This document shows positions 1 through 8,304 of a stretch of 64,000 nt of DNA, in pieces. Under the pieces are notes generated by a model. That model had not been told where the DNA came from. It did no database searches and was given only the letters and a program-made list of their open reading frames with translations. The stretch is taken from the NCBI GenBank assembly GCA_041395865.1, contig JAWKZQ010000006.1, forward strand, positions 95,976 to 159,975, read 5' to 3'. Source of the stretch: IMCC2047 sp041395865. Lineage in GTDB: Bacteria > Pseudomonadota > Gammaproteobacteria > Pseudomonadales > IMCC2047. Positions within the stretch are counted from its first letter, which is position 1, and every line of letters starts with the position of its first letter. Both the position numbers and the translations under genes were made by a program.

Positions 1-1
1 G

Positions 2-1327
2 CTGACGGGCGAAGTGTTAAAACGCCTGCCGCGCATTACCATTTACCCTAAAACCCATTATGTCACGCCGCGCGAAACCCTGTTGGGTGCTACCGAAAAA
101 ATTAAGGCCGAGTTAAAAGACCGGTTGCAGCAATTGCGGGACAATAACAAACTGGTCGAAGCCCAGCGCCTGGAGCAGCGCACCAACTTCGACGTGGAAA
201 TGATCCTCGAACTGGGCTATTGCACAGGCATTGAGAACTATTCCCGCTACCTGTCTGGCCGCCCTGAGGGGGAGGCGCCACCGACGCTGTTTGACTATTT
301 GCCGGATAATGCGCTGCTGTTTGTAGACGAATCCCATGTCACGATTCCTCAGCTGGGCGCGATGTATAAGGGGGATCGCTCGAGGAAGGAAACCCTGGTT
401 GAATACGGATTTCGCTTACCCTCTGCGCTGGATAACCGCCCGATGCGTTTTGAGGAATGGGAGCAGAAGGCGCCACAGACCGTTTTTATTTCCGCCACGC
501 CGGGGCCCTATGAAGAGGAGCATGCCGGTCAGGTTGTCGACCAGGTTGTGCGGCCTACGGGCTTGTTGGACCCGGTAATACAGATCAGGCCTGCCACAAC
601 GCAGGTCGATGACCTGCTTTCGGAAATTAACCGGCGGGTTGCTAACGCCGAGCGGGTGTTGGTGACGGTCTTGACCAAACGCATGGCGGAGGATCTCACC
701 GACTATTTCGATGAGCATGGTGTGCGAGTCCGCTATGTGCATTCGGATATCGATACCGTCGAGCGTGTGGAAATTATCCGTGACCTGCGTATTGGCGAGT
801 TTGATGTGCTGGTTGGTATTAACCTGTTGCGTGAGGGACTGGATATTCCGGAGGCGTCGCTGGTGGCGATTCTTGATGCTGACAAGGAAGGGTTTCTGCG
901 CTCCGAGCGTTCATTGATTCAAACCATCGGGCGTGCGGCGCGTAATGCTAATGGTACGGCTATCCTTTATGCGGATCGTATTACCGGATCTATGCAGCGT
1001 GCTATCGATGAAACCGAGCGTCGCCGGGTTAAGCAGCAAGCCTACAATGAAAAGCACGGTATTACGCCACGAAGTGTCGTGAAATCCGTTGAGGATATCC
1101 TGGAAGGTGCGTTTACACCTGGTGCTAAGGGCCGACCGGGTAAGCGGGTTGCCGAGCCTCGCAGTGACTACCAGGTCGATGTGGAAAAAATGACACCGGC
1201 GCAGCTTGGTAAATTGCTGACTGAGCTGGAGGACAAAATGTATGCGGCCGCCAAGGAGATGAAATTTGAGGAGGCGGCTCAATACCGTGATCAAATCGCA
1301 CAATTAAACGCTAATCTGCTTGGGTGA
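2..1327 (+). CDS. uvrB: UvrABC excinuclease subunit B, 3' part (start lies outside the window)
   Basis: UvrB is the DNA-damage-verifying helicase of nucleotide excision repair; it receives damaged DNA from UvrA and positions UvrC. The frame is open from base 2, so the first GTG (14) is internal and about 230 N-terminal residues (including the Walker A motif) are missing relative to the usual ~670. Seen here: the YPKTHYVTPRE region, the DESH helicase motif (FVDESHVT), SATPG, the RecA-like second domain with the motif around QTIGRAARN, and at the end a UVR domain (FEEAAQYRDQI) that contacts UvrC. Any LexA control region would be upstream of the window. Confidence 0.97.
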   Translation: MTGEVLKRLPRITIYPKTHYVTPRETLLGATEKIKAELKDRLQQLRDNNKLVEAQRLEQRTNFDVEMILELGYCTGIENYSRYLSGRPEGEAPPTLFDYLPDNALLFVDESHVTIPQLGAMYKGDRSRKETLVEYGFRLPSALDNRPMRFEEWEQKAPQTVFISATPGPYEEEHAGQVVDQVVRPTGLLDPVIQIRPATTQVDDLLSEINRRVANAERVLVTVLTKRMAEDLTDYFDEHGVRVRYVHSDIDTVERVEIIRDLRIGEFDVLVGINLLREGLDIPEASLVAILDADKEGFLRSERSLIQTIGRAARNANGTAILYADRITGSMQRAIDETERRRVKQQAYNEKHGITPRSVVKSVEDILEGAFTPGAKGRPGKRVAEPRSDYQVDVEKMTPAQLGKLLTELEDKMYAAAKEMKFEEAAQYRDQIAQLNANLLG

Positions 1328-1392
1328 CGGGGAAAGATCGACTAGAGTTAGTGCCCAGATAGCGGCTTTAAATTGTTAAAGGAGTAATAGGC

Positions 1393-2400
1393 TTGAAGAT
1401 ACTGGTGACAGGCACTGCGGGCTTTATCGGTTCGACCCTTGCCAAGCGTTTATTGGAGCGGGGCGATGAAGTGATCGGTGTTGATAATCTCAATGACTAT
1501 TATGATGTCAACCTCAAACAGTCACGTTTAAACCAGTTGCTGGATTATGAGCGTTTTACGGATATTCGCATCGGTATCGAAGACCAAGCCGAAATGGATC
1601 GGGTATTTAAACAGCATCAGCCGCAGCGGGTTGTGAACCTTGCCGCCCAGGCCGGTGTACGCTATTCCCTGATCAACCCGCACTCCTATGTGACGTCAAA
1701 CATTATGGGGTTTATGAATATCCTTGAGGGGTGTCGACACAACCAGGTTGAGCACTTGGTGTATGCGTCCAGCAGCTCGGTGTATGGTTCCAACACCAAA
1801 ATGCCCTTTTCCGTGCAGGATAATGTCGATCACCCCTTAAGCCTCTATGCAGCGAGCAAAAAATCCAATGAATTGATGGCGCATACTTACAGCTCACTGT
1901 ATCAGTTGCCAACGGCCGGGTTGCGCTTTTTTACGGTTTACGGGCCCTGGGGGCGGCCGGATATGGCGCTGTTTATGTTTACCCGGAAAATACTGGCTGG
2001 AGAGCCGATTGATGTTTTCAACTACGGGCATCACAAGCGCGATTTTACTTACATTGATGATATTGTCGAAGGTGTTGTCCGTACTCTGGATAAGGTAGCA
2101 GAGCCTAATCCCCAATGGCAGGGTGATGCGCCGGATCCGAGTACCAGCCAAGCGCCCTATAGGCTCTATAACATCGGGAGCAATAACCCGGTCGATTTGT
2201 TGCGCTATATTGAAATTCTCGAGGAGTGTCTGGGGAAAAAAGCGGAAAAGAATTTGTTGCCGCTTCAACCGGGCGATGTGCCGGACACCTATGCGAATGT
2301 GGATGCGCTGGTTGAGGATGTGGGTTACAAACCCGCTACGCCGATTGAGCAGGGCATTGCTAATTTTGTCGATTGGTACCGTAACTATTACCAGGTTTGA
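1393..2400 (+). CDS. NAD-dependent epimerase, UDP-glucuronate 4-epimerase type
   Basis: Short-chain dehydrogenase/reductase of the extended class, 335 residues. The Rossmann motif TGTAGFIGS is at the N-terminus, and the catalytic Ser-Tyr-Lys set is visible as SSSSVYG and YAASKKSNE. The DNLNDYYD segment and the full-length similarity are typical of CapI/LspL-type UDP-glucuronate 4-epimerases, which make UDP-galacturonate for capsule or LPS. The start is TTG, supported by AAAGGAG eight bases upstream; no better ATG fits the conserved N-terminus. It stands apart from the main polysaccharide locus 10 kb downstream but may feed it. Substrate is inferred from family resemblance only. Confidence 0.88.
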   Translation: MKILVTGTAGFIGSTLAKRLLERGDEVIGVDNLNDYYDVNLKQSRLNQLLDYERFTDIRIGIEDQAEMDRVFKQHQPQRVVNLAAQAGVRYSLINPHSYVTSNIMGFMNILEGCRHNQVEHLVYASSSSVYGSNTKMPFSVQDNVDHPLSLYAASKKSNELMAHTYSSLYQLPTAGLRFFTVYGPWGRPDMALFMFTRKILAGEPIDVFNYGHHKRDFTYIDDIVEGVVRTLDKVAEPNPQWQGDAPDPSTSQAPYRLYNIGSNNPVDLLRYIEILEECLGKKAEKNLLPLQPGDVPDTYANVDALVEDVGYKPATPIEQGIANFVDWYRNYYQV

Positions 2401-2485
2401 TGATTCAGCCTCAGAGTGTTCACGGTTTTGTAATCGCAGCACACTATAATAACCTTAAGGAAATTTTTTCTTGAGGGTGTTCGGG

Positions 2486-2514
2486 ACAGGTGGTATCGTA
2501 CGCACCTGTTTTTT
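2486..2514 (+). terminator. Intrinsic terminator-like hairpin upstream of tRNA-Val
   Basis: ACAGGTG (2486-2492) pairs with CACCTGT (2503-2509), with further pairing inside the loop, and is followed by a T run. It probably ends transcription from the epimerase gene, but it lies only 14 bases before tRNA-Val, so the tRNA promoter must overlap it or the hairpin sits in the tRNA leader. Confidence 0.6.
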
Positions 2515-2528
2515 ACAGGCAGATCGGC

Positions 2529-2605
2529 AGGCGCGTAGCTCAGTTGGTTAGAGCACCACCTTGACATGGTGGGGGTCGGTGGTTCGAATCCACTCGCGCC
2601 TACCA
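2529..2605 (+). tRNA. tRNA-Val (anticodon GAC)
   Basis: 77-nt cloverleaf. The acceptor stem AGGCGCG/CGCGCCT closes, the D-arm is GCTCAGTTGGTTAGAGC, the anticodon loop TTGACAT gives GAC, the T-arm contains GGTTCGAATCC, and CCA is encoded. The CCA end is also the left arm of an 8-bp hairpin (2601-2619, TACCAGTT/AACTGGTA). Confidence 0.97.
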
Positions 2606-2619
2606 GTTTTTAACTGGTA
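2601..2619 (+). terminator. Hairpin overlapping the 3' end of tRNA-Val
   Basis: Perfect 8-bp inverted repeat TACCAGTT/AACTGGTA with a 3-T loop, followed by only a short T stretch. The left arm contains the tRNA CCA end. It may help transcription end or mark the processing site; its function is not shown by the sequence. Confidence 0.4.
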
Positions 2620-2723
2620 GTTTCCCAAGCCGTTTTGCGGTATCGTCCCGCCTTAAGCAGTTCCACAAAATCATACGCCCCAGCATTTATAATTATAAAG
2701 ACGTATTCAATAGGAGAACTCGT

Positions 2724-3815
2724 GTGAAACCAGCCGTAAGAGTCGCAGTAACCGGCGCCGCGGGCAATATTGCCTACTCCCTTTTATTTAAAATTGCTGC
2801 CGGCGAAATGCTTGGCAATGATCAGCCTGTCATTCTGCAACTGGTGGAAATTCCTCAAGCGATCGGTGCCTTGCGCGGCGTTGCCATGGAACTCGAAGAC
2901 TGCGCCTTCCCTTTGCTTCAACAGGTCAGCGTTCATGATAATCCGGAAGAAGGATTCAAGGGCGTTCATTATGCATTGCTGGTTGGCGCTCGCCCACGCG
3001 GGCCGGGCATGGAGCGTAAAGACCTGCTTGAAGCCAATGCGGCCATTTTTTCTGTGCAGGGTAAGGCCCTGAACGATAATGCCAACCCGGATGTGCGTGT
3101 GTTGGTTGTCGGTAACCCTGCCAACACCAATGCGCTGATTGCCAGCCGTAACGCACCCGATTTAATCCCGAGCCAGTTTACGGCCATGACTCGCCTGGAT
3201 CACCAGCGCGCCAAAGGCATTTTGGCCAATCGCCTCGGCGCCAGTGTCAATGAAGTGAAAGGCGTGACCATCTGGGGTAATCATTCCGCAACGCAATACC
3301 CGGACCTGCATCAGGCGACTGTATATGGCGAGCCGGTTTTGTCGTTGATCGATGAAGATTGGTATAAGCAGGATTATATTTCCCTGATCCAAAAGCGCGG
3401 TGCAGCCATTATCAATGCCCGCGGCGCATCGAGTGCAGCTTCGGCGGCGCAGGCGGCGATTAGTCACATGCGTAGCTGGGCGCTGGGTAGCGGCGATGAC
3501 TGGGTCAGCATGGCAATTCCAAGTGATGGAAGCTATGGTATCGCGACCGGTATCATCTATTCGTTCCCTGTGCGTTGTAATTACGGGCGCTATGAAATTG
3601 TTCAGGGATTGGCGCTGAATGAGTTTTCCAGGCAGCGTATGAAGGATACCGAAAAGGAGTTGCTTGAGGAGCGGGCGGATGTGAATCACTTGCTGCCTGC
3701 TGAGACAGCAGCGCGCATGGAGGATCCTTTTGGCCGTGCCGGGCAATCCGACGAACTTGATGCAGAGTGTCTGCGAAGTGGATCGGTGGTCGTTAAGACC
3801 GATAGAGTCTGCTAG
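2724..3815 (+). CDS. mdh: Malate dehydrogenase (NAD), with an unusual C-terminal extension
   Basis: Interconverts malate and oxaloacetate in the TCA cycle. It is the cytosolic-MDH-like type seen in beta- and some gammaproteobacteria. Visible: the NAD-binding GAAGNIAYSLL at residues 11-21, the mobile-loop arginines in GARPRGPGMER (88-98), the GNPANTN segment at 130-136, the Asp/Arg pair in TRLDHQRA, and catalytic His187 in WGNHSAT. The start is GTG with AGGAG eight bases upstream. The family core ends near residue 324 (ERADVNHLL) but the frame continues for about 39 more residues with no family resemblance that I recognise, suggesting loss of the original stop or a lineage-specific tail. Confidence 0.95.
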   Translation: MKPAVRVAVTGAAGNIAYSLLFKIAAGEMLGNDQPVILQLVEIPQAIGALRGVAMELEDCAFPLLQQVSVHDNPEEGFKGVHYALLVGARPRGPGMERKDLLEANAAIFSVQGKALNDNANPDVRVLVVGNPANTNALIASRNAPDLIPSQFTAMTRLDHQRAKGILANRLGASVNEVKGVTIWGNHSATQYPDLHQATVYGEPVLSLIDEDWYKQDYISLIQKRGAAIINARGASSAASAAQAAISHMRSWALGSGDDWVSMAIPSDGSYGIATGIIYSFPVRCNYGRYEIVQGLALNEFSRQRMKDTEKELLEERADVNHLLPAETAARMEDPFGRAGQSDELDAECLRSGSVVVKTDRVC

Positions 3816-3857
3816 ACTCGCCTGAGGTTTGCGTCGCTTACCGGCGCAACAAAATTC

Positions 3858-3894
3858 AACACCCGCATACGTTTCCGCATGTGGGTGTTTTTTA
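3858..3894 (+). terminator. Intrinsic terminator after mdh
   Basis: AACACCCGCAT (3858-3868) pairs with ATGTGGGTGTT (3879-3889), one G-U pair included, and is followed by T-rich sequence. It separates mdh from the thrS operon. Confidence 0.8.
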
Positions 3895-3947
3895 TTTAAG
3901 GTTCACGTGGCCTTTTGTAGGGGTCACCACTGATAAAAGGACAAAAG

Positions 3948-5873
3948 ATGCCAGTTATTACCCTTCCTGACGGTTCTGAACGACGTTTCGATAAGCCTGT
4001 TTCAATCTATGATGTTGCTGCCGATATCGGTCCCGGGCTTGCTAAAGCGACGCTGGGCGGCAAGATAAATGGCGAGCCTGCCGATGCGCATGATCTGATC
4101 ACCGAAGATGCCGAGTTGGTCATCTATACCCCTAAAGATGAAGAGGGTATTGAGATCATCCGTCACTCCTGTGCGCACCTGCTTGGACATGCCATCAAGC
4201 AATTATGGCCGGATACCAAAATGGCCATTGGCCCGGTGATTGAAAACGGCTTTTACTACGACGTTGACCTTGAGCACCGTATCACCGATGAGGATATGGA
4301 AGCGCTCGAAAAGCGCATGAGGGAACTGGTAAAAACCCAATACGATGTCGTTAAGAAAAAGGTGAGCTGGCAGGAAGCGCTGGATACCTTCGTCGAACGA
4401 GGCGAAACCTATAAACAGGAGATTTTGCAGCAGGATATTGATCCCTCGGATTCTCCAGGCCTTTATCACCACCAGGAATACATTGATATGTGTCGCGGTC
4501 CGCACGTGCCGAACATGCGTTTCTGCGAGCATTTCAAGTTAATGCGTGTTTCTGGCGCGTACTGGCGTGGCGATTCCGATAACAAGATGCTGCAACGGAT
4601 TTACGGCACGGCTTGGGCGGACAAAAAACAGCTGAAGCAGTACCTTCATTTCCTGGAGGAGGCCAGCAAGCGCGACCACCGTAAACTGGCCAAGAAAATG
4701 GACCTGTTCCATCTCCAGGAAGAGGCGCCGGGCATGGTTTTTTGGCACCCTAGGGGTTGGTCGATTTATCAGACTGTTGAGCAGTACATGCGTAACGTGC
4801 AGCGTGATAATGGCTATCAGGAAATCAAAACCCCGCAATTGGTGGACTTCAGCCTATGGCAGCGCTCCGGTCATGCCGACAAGTTTGGCGATGAGATGTT
4901 TTCCTCCCACTCGGAGAACCGTGACTATGCGGTGAAACCCATGAACTGCCCCTGCCATGTGCAGGTGTTCAACCAAGGGTTGCGCAGCTACCGGGATTTG
5001 CCGCTTCGGCTTGCTGAGTTTGGCTGTTGTCACCGCAACGAACCGACCGGTACTTTGCAGGGCTTGATGCGTGTTCGCGGATTTGTACAGGATGATGCGC
5101 ATATTTTCTGTGCTGAATCTCAGATCCAGGAAGAGGTGGCCACCTTTATCGAGCTGCTGTATAGCGTTTATCGTGACTTTGGTTTCGACGATGTCCTGGT
5201 TAAGCTCTCCACCCGCCCGGAGCAGCGCGTTGGTTCCGATGAGGTTTGGGACAAGGCTGAGGAAGCGCTTCAGCTGGCATTGGATAACAAAGGCATTGCC
5301 TGGGAGCTGCAGCCTGGCGAAGGGGCCTTTTATGGTCCGAAAATCGAGTTCTCACTGCGTGATTGCCTGGGCCGCGTCTGGCAGTGCGGCACTATTCAGG
5401 TGGACTTTTCAATGCCGGGACGCCTTGATGCCCAGTATGTGGCAGAGGATGGAAGCCGCCAGATTCCGGTCATGCTGCACCGCGCAATTCTGGGTTCTTT
5501 CGAACGTTTTATCGGTATCTTGATTGAACATTTTGCCGGCGCATTCCCGGCTTGGCTGGCGCCTGAGCAGGCTGTAATTGTCAATATTACTGACAGTCAG
5601 GCCGATTATTGCCAAAACCTTGAAAAAACCTTGAAAAATAAAGGCTTTAGGGTGTTCTCGGACTTGAGAAACGAAAAGATCGGCTTTAAAATTCGCGAGC
5701 ACTCGATTCAGAAGATTCCTTACGTGTTGGTTGTCGGGGATAAAGAGATGGAAGCCGGCCAGGTGGCAGTACGTACCCAGAAGGGTGAGGACCTGGGTTC
5801 CATGACTATCGAGGCGTTTTGTGAACGGCTGCAGGGCGATGTGGCTCGATTGGGCCGTTCGGACGAACAATAG
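3948..5873 (+). CDS. thrS: Threonine-tRNA ligase
   Basis: Charges tRNA-Thr. Its 641 residues match the E. coli enzyme (642). Domains in order: TGS domain (about 1-60); editing domain with the zinc-site HSCAH (His73, His77) that removes mis-attached serine; class II catalytic core with the conserved NCPCH cysteine and a motif 2 arginine region; and a C-terminal anticodon-binding domain (about 535-641). ATG is preceded by AAAAGGA. It heads the conserved thrS-infC-rpmI-rplT-pheST-ihfA order. I saw no T-box; in E. coli this gene is autoregulated by its own product at the mRNA leader. Confidence 0.98.
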   Translation: MPVITLPDGSERRFDKPVSIYDVAADIGPGLAKATLGGKINGEPADAHDLITEDAELVIYTPKDEEGIEIIRHSCAHLLGHAIKQLWPDTKMAIGPVIENGFYYDVDLEHRITDEDMEALEKRMRELVKTQYDVVKKKVSWQEALDTFVERGETYKQEILQQDIDPSDSPGLYHHQEYIDMCRGPHVPNMRFCEHFKLMRVSGAYWRGDSDNKMLQRIYGTAWADKKQLKQYLHFLEEASKRDHRKLAKKMDLFHLQEEAPGMVFWHPRGWSIYQTVEQYMRNVQRDNGYQEIKTPQLVDFSLWQRSGHADKFGDEMFSSHSENRDYAVKPMNCPCHVQVFNQGLRSYRDLPLRLAEFGCCHRNEPTGTLQGLMRVRGFVQDDAHIFCAESQIQEEVATFIELLYSVYRDFGFDDVLVKLSTRPEQRVGSDEVWDKAEEALQLALDNKGIAWELQPGEGAFYGPKIEFSLRDCLGRVWQCGTIQVDFSMPGRLDAQYVAEDGSRQIPVMLHRAILGSFERFIGILIEHFAGAFPAWLAPEQAVIVNITDSQADYCQNLEKTLKNKGFRVFSDLRNEKIGFKIREHSIQKIPYVLVVGDKEMEAGQVAVRTQKGEDLGSMTIEAFCERLQGDVARLGRSDEQ

Positions 5874-5897
5874 AATTAGGAGAGACTCGTCAACATA

Positions 5898-6422
5898 ATG
5901 AAAGGCAGATCAAAAAAAGCCAATATCAATGGTGATATTCAGGCATCTGAAGTTCGACTGGTAGGCGCTAATGGCGAACAGGTCGGTATTGTAACCATTG
6001 AGGAAGCGCTTGAAGCTGCTCAACAGGCTAAGCTGGATCTGGTGGAGATTGCTCCGGATGCCCAGCCTCCTGTCTGTAAAATTATGGATTACGGCAAGAA
6101 GCTGTTTGACGAGAAGAAACAACAGGCGGCTAACCGCAAGAAAGCGCGGCAGACGCAGGTTAAGGAAATCAAGTTTAGACCAGGGACGGAAGAAGGGGAT
6201 TATCAGGTAAAACTACGCAACCTGATACGTTTCCTGACTCATGGGGACAAAGCCAAGGTAACCTGTCGGTTCCGTGGCCGAGAAATGGCTCATCAGGATA
6301 TTGGTCTGGCGCTGATGAAGCGGGTCGCTGAAGACCTGGCTGAATACGGCGCTGTGGAGCAACAGCCGAAACCGGAAGGTCGGCAGATCACGATGGTGCT
6401 AGCCCCAGTTAAGAAAAGGTGA
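5898..6422 (+). CDS. infC: Translation initiation factor IF-3
   Basis: IF-3 binds the 30S subunit, keeps it apart from 50S and checks the start codon. Its 174 residues align over the whole family: N-terminal domain with VDLVEI-like and PPVCKIMDYGK motifs, Lys-rich linker, and C-terminal domain with VKEIKFRPGTEEGDYQVKLR and FRGREMAH. The annotated start is ATG, whereas enterobacterial infC uses AUU to allow self-repression. Here ATA (5895-5897) directly precedes ATG, and the AGGAGA motif (5878-5883) is unusually far (14 bases) from the ATG, so initiation at the ATA cannot be excluded. An in-frame TAG at 5877 limits the N-terminus. Confidence 0.96.
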   Translation: MKGRSKKANINGDIQASEVRLVGANGEQVGIVTIEEALEAAQQAKLDLVEIAPDAQPPVCKIMDYGKKLFDEKKQQAANRKKARQTQVKEIKFRPGTEEGDYQVKLRNLIRFLTHGDKAKVTCRFRGREMAHQDIGLALMKRVAEDLAEYGAVEQQPKPEGRQITMVLAPVKKR

Positions 6423-6462
6423 TAGCGGAATTTTGGGCCGCTAACGCTTTTAAATATAAATA

Positions 6463-6482
6463 GAGTCAGCATAAGCCGACTC
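6463..6482 (+). promoter_or_regulatory. Hairpin in the rpmI leader
   Basis: GAGTCAGC/GCCGACTC with an ATAA loop (one mismatch), 26 bases before rpmI. In E. coli ribosomal protein L20 represses rpmI-rplT by binding the leader RNA; whether this hairpin is such a site is inference. Confidence 0.35.
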
Positions 6483-6508
6483 AAAAATACGAATGCGGAG
6501 TATTTGTA

Positions 6509-6703
6509 ATGCCAAAAATCAAATCTAACAGTGGAGCAGCCAAACGCTTTAAGAAAACGGCGAATGGCTTCAAACGTAAACAATCCTTCAGAAGTCACAT
6601 TCTGACCAAGAAAAGCACCAAGCGTAAGCGTCATTTGCGTGGTTTGCAGCAAATTCATGCTGCGGATAAAGCACTGGTTCAACGCATGTTGCCAAACCTG
6701 TAA
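6509..6703 (+). CDS. rpmI: 50S ribosomal protein L35
   Basis: 64 residues, very basic, starting MPKIKSNSGAAKRFKKT with the family C-terminal stretch. L35 is a small protein of the large ribosomal subunit. It lies 27 bases before rplT, as in all gammaproteobacteria, and the pair is normally controlled through L20 at the leader. Confidence 0.98.
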   Translation: MPKIKSNSGAAKRFKKTANGFKRKQSFRSHILTKKSTKRKRHLRGLQQIHAADKALVQRMLPNL

Positions 6704-6730
6704 TTGACTGGACTTCAAGAGGATTAAATT

Positions 6731-7090
6731 ATGCCACGCGTAAAAACAGGTGTGACCGCCCATAAGCGTCACAAAAAAGTTTTAAAACAGGCCAAAGGTT
6801 ATTACGGTGCACGTAGCCGTGTTTACCGCGTTGCCAAGCAGGCAGTGATCAAAGCCGGTCAATATGCATACCGTGACCGTCGTCAACGTAAGCGTCAGTT
6901 CCGTGCGCTTTGGATTGCCCGTATCAACGCGGCTGCCCGTATCAACGGTATTTCTTACAGCCGTCTGATCGCAGGCCTGAAAAAAGCATCCATCGAAATC
7001 GATCGTAAGATGCTGGCTGACCTGGCGGTTCAGGAAAAGGCTGCATTTGCTGCCATTGCTGAAAAAGCGAAAGAAGCTCTGGCTGCCTAA
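6731..7090 (+). CDS. rplT: 50S ribosomal protein L20
   Basis: 119 residues, beginning MPRVKTGVTAHKRHKKVLK, the invariant L20 N-terminus; basic extended N-terminal helix followed by a globular domain (NGISYSRLIAGLKKA). L20 is needed for early 50S assembly and in E. coli represses its own operon. AGAGGA lies just upstream. The operon appears to continue into pheST past a strong hairpin. Confidence 0.98.
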   Translation: MPRVKTGVTAHKRHKKVLKQAKGYYGARSRVYRVAKQAVIKAGQYAYRDRRQRKRQFRALWIARINAAARINGISYSRLIAGLKKASIEIDRKMLADLAVQEKAAFAAIAEKAKEALAA

Positions 7091-7112
7091 TCACTGGATT
7101 TTTACAGTGATT
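7089..7112 (+). terminator. Stem-loop at the rplT stop codon
   Basis: Perfect 8-bp stem AATCACTG/CAGTGATT with an 8-base loop. It begins at the rplT stop codon and has no T tract after it, so it may protect the mRNA 3' end or be part of a multi-stem leader. A second inverted repeat TTGATTGT (7111-7118)/ACAATCAA (7140-7147) follows at once. Confidence 0.4.
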
Positions 7113-7158
7113 GATTGTTGACTGCAGGTTCTGCAAGCCACAATCAAAAATAAGTCTC

Positions 7159-7197
7159 AATAGGGGGTGGAGCATAAAAACTTCACCCCCTATTTTT
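7159..7197 (+). terminator. Strong terminator or attenuator between rplT and pheS
   Basis: AATAGGGGGTG (7159-7169) pairs perfectly with CACCCCCTATT (7184-7194); three more weak pairs close the loop to 8 bases, and a T tract follows. In E. coli pheST is controlled by attenuation with the Phe-rich leader peptide pheM. I see no clear leader peptide here, although the read from GTG 7167 through the T tract encodes alternating Phe and Tyr. Confidence 0.75.
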
Positions 7198-7217
7198 ATT
7201 TCTATGGGGAAAACACG

Positions 7218-8234
7218 ATGGAGAATCTGAGCGTTCTCGTGGAACAGGCGCAGGCCGCAGTTGCACAGGCGACGGATGAGCAAACGCTGGAACAATTGCG
7301 TGTTCAGTATCTGGGAAAGAAGGGTGAAATTACTCAGCTGTTGAAGGGTTTGGGAAAACTATCGGCCGAAGAGCGCCCGGAGGCCGGTGCCAAGATCAAT
7401 GTGGCAAAACAGCAGGTTAATGAAAGTATCACAGCCCGTAAATCGACGCTCAGTGAGGCTGCCTTAAATGCACGCTTGGCCAGTGAAACAATTGATGTGA
7501 CGCTGCCCGGACGTGATAAATGCTGCGGTAATCTGCATCCGGTTACCCATACGATGGAGCGGATTGAAACGTTCTTTTCCAATATGGGGTACGGTGTTGC
7601 GGAAGGTCCGGAAATCGAAGACGATTACCACAACTTCGAAGCGCTCAATATCCCCTCTCACCACCCGGCACGTGCTATGCACGATACCTTTTATTTCGAT
7701 GCGCACACCCTGTTAAGAACGCATACCTCGCCGGTTCAGGTTCGTGTGATGGAAAAACAACAGCCGCCTTTGCGTGTCATCTGTCCGGGGCGTGTGTACC
7801 GTTGTGATTCCGATTTAACCCATACGCCGATGTTCCATCAGGTTGAAGGGCTGGTGGTGGATAAGGATGTTAATTTTGCCCAGCTGAAGGGAACCGTCGA
7901 AGAGTTTCTGAAAGTGTTCTTCGAAAAGGAACTGGCGGTGCGATTCAGACCTTCCTATTTTCCTTTCACTGAGCCCTCTGCAGAGGTGGATATTGCCTGC
8001 GTGATGTGTAATGGCGAAGGCTGCCGCGTGTGCTCACACACGGGTTGGCTGGAGGTGATGGGATGCGGCATGGTGCACCCTAATGTATTCAAATCCTCCG
8101 GTATCGATTCGGAACAGTTCAGTGGCTTTGCCTTTGGTATGGGGGTTGAGCGACTGGCGATGTTGCGCTATGGAGTCAATGACTTACGACTCTTTTTTGA
8201 AAACGATCTTAAGTTTTTGTCGCAGTTCAATTAG
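7218..8234 (+). CDS. pheS: Phenylalanine-tRNA ligase alpha subunit
   Basis: Catalytic subunit of the (alpha-beta)2 enzyme that charges tRNA-Phe. I use ATG 7218 (338 residues), which matches the family N-terminus (MENLSVLVEQAQ) and follows GGGGA; the longer open frame from GTG 7167 reads through the terminator stem. Seen: N-terminal coiled-coil arm, class II core with FHQVEGL and the Phe-pocket FGMGVERL near the end. An insertion with the pattern CxxC-x4-CxxC before GWLEVMGCGM is as in Pseudomonas PheS and could bind zinc. Confidence 0.97.
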   Translation: MENLSVLVEQAQAAVAQATDEQTLEQLRVQYLGKKGEITQLLKGLGKLSAEERPEAGAKINVAKQQVNESITARKSTLSEAALNARLASETIDVTLPGRDKCCGNLHPVTHTMERIETFFSNMGYGVAEGPEIEDDYHNFEALNIPSHHPARAMHDTFYFDAHTLLRTHTSPVQVRVMEKQQPPLRVICPGRVYRCDSDLTHTPMFHQVEGLVVDKDVNFAQLKGTVEEFLKVFFEKELAVRFRPSYFPFTEPSAEVDIACVMCNGEGCRVCSHTGWLEVMGCGMVHPNVFKSSGIDSEQFSGFAFGMGVERLAMLRYGVNDLRLFFENDLKFLSQFN

Positions 8235-8304
8235 CGGCTGAGCAGTTGTTTATAGGGCCTGCGGCGGCGGGTTTAAGTGAATACAAAAGAATTTGGATTA
8301 ATAG

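Noticed and set aside
3816..3947. T-box or other riboswitch before thrS
   Set aside because: Only a simple terminator and a short leader are present; no T-box motif is seen.
7167..7218. pheM-like leader peptide from GTG 7167
   Set aside because: It is in frame with pheS and has no stop before it; the Phe codons come from the terminator T tract, so it is not a separate leader peptide.
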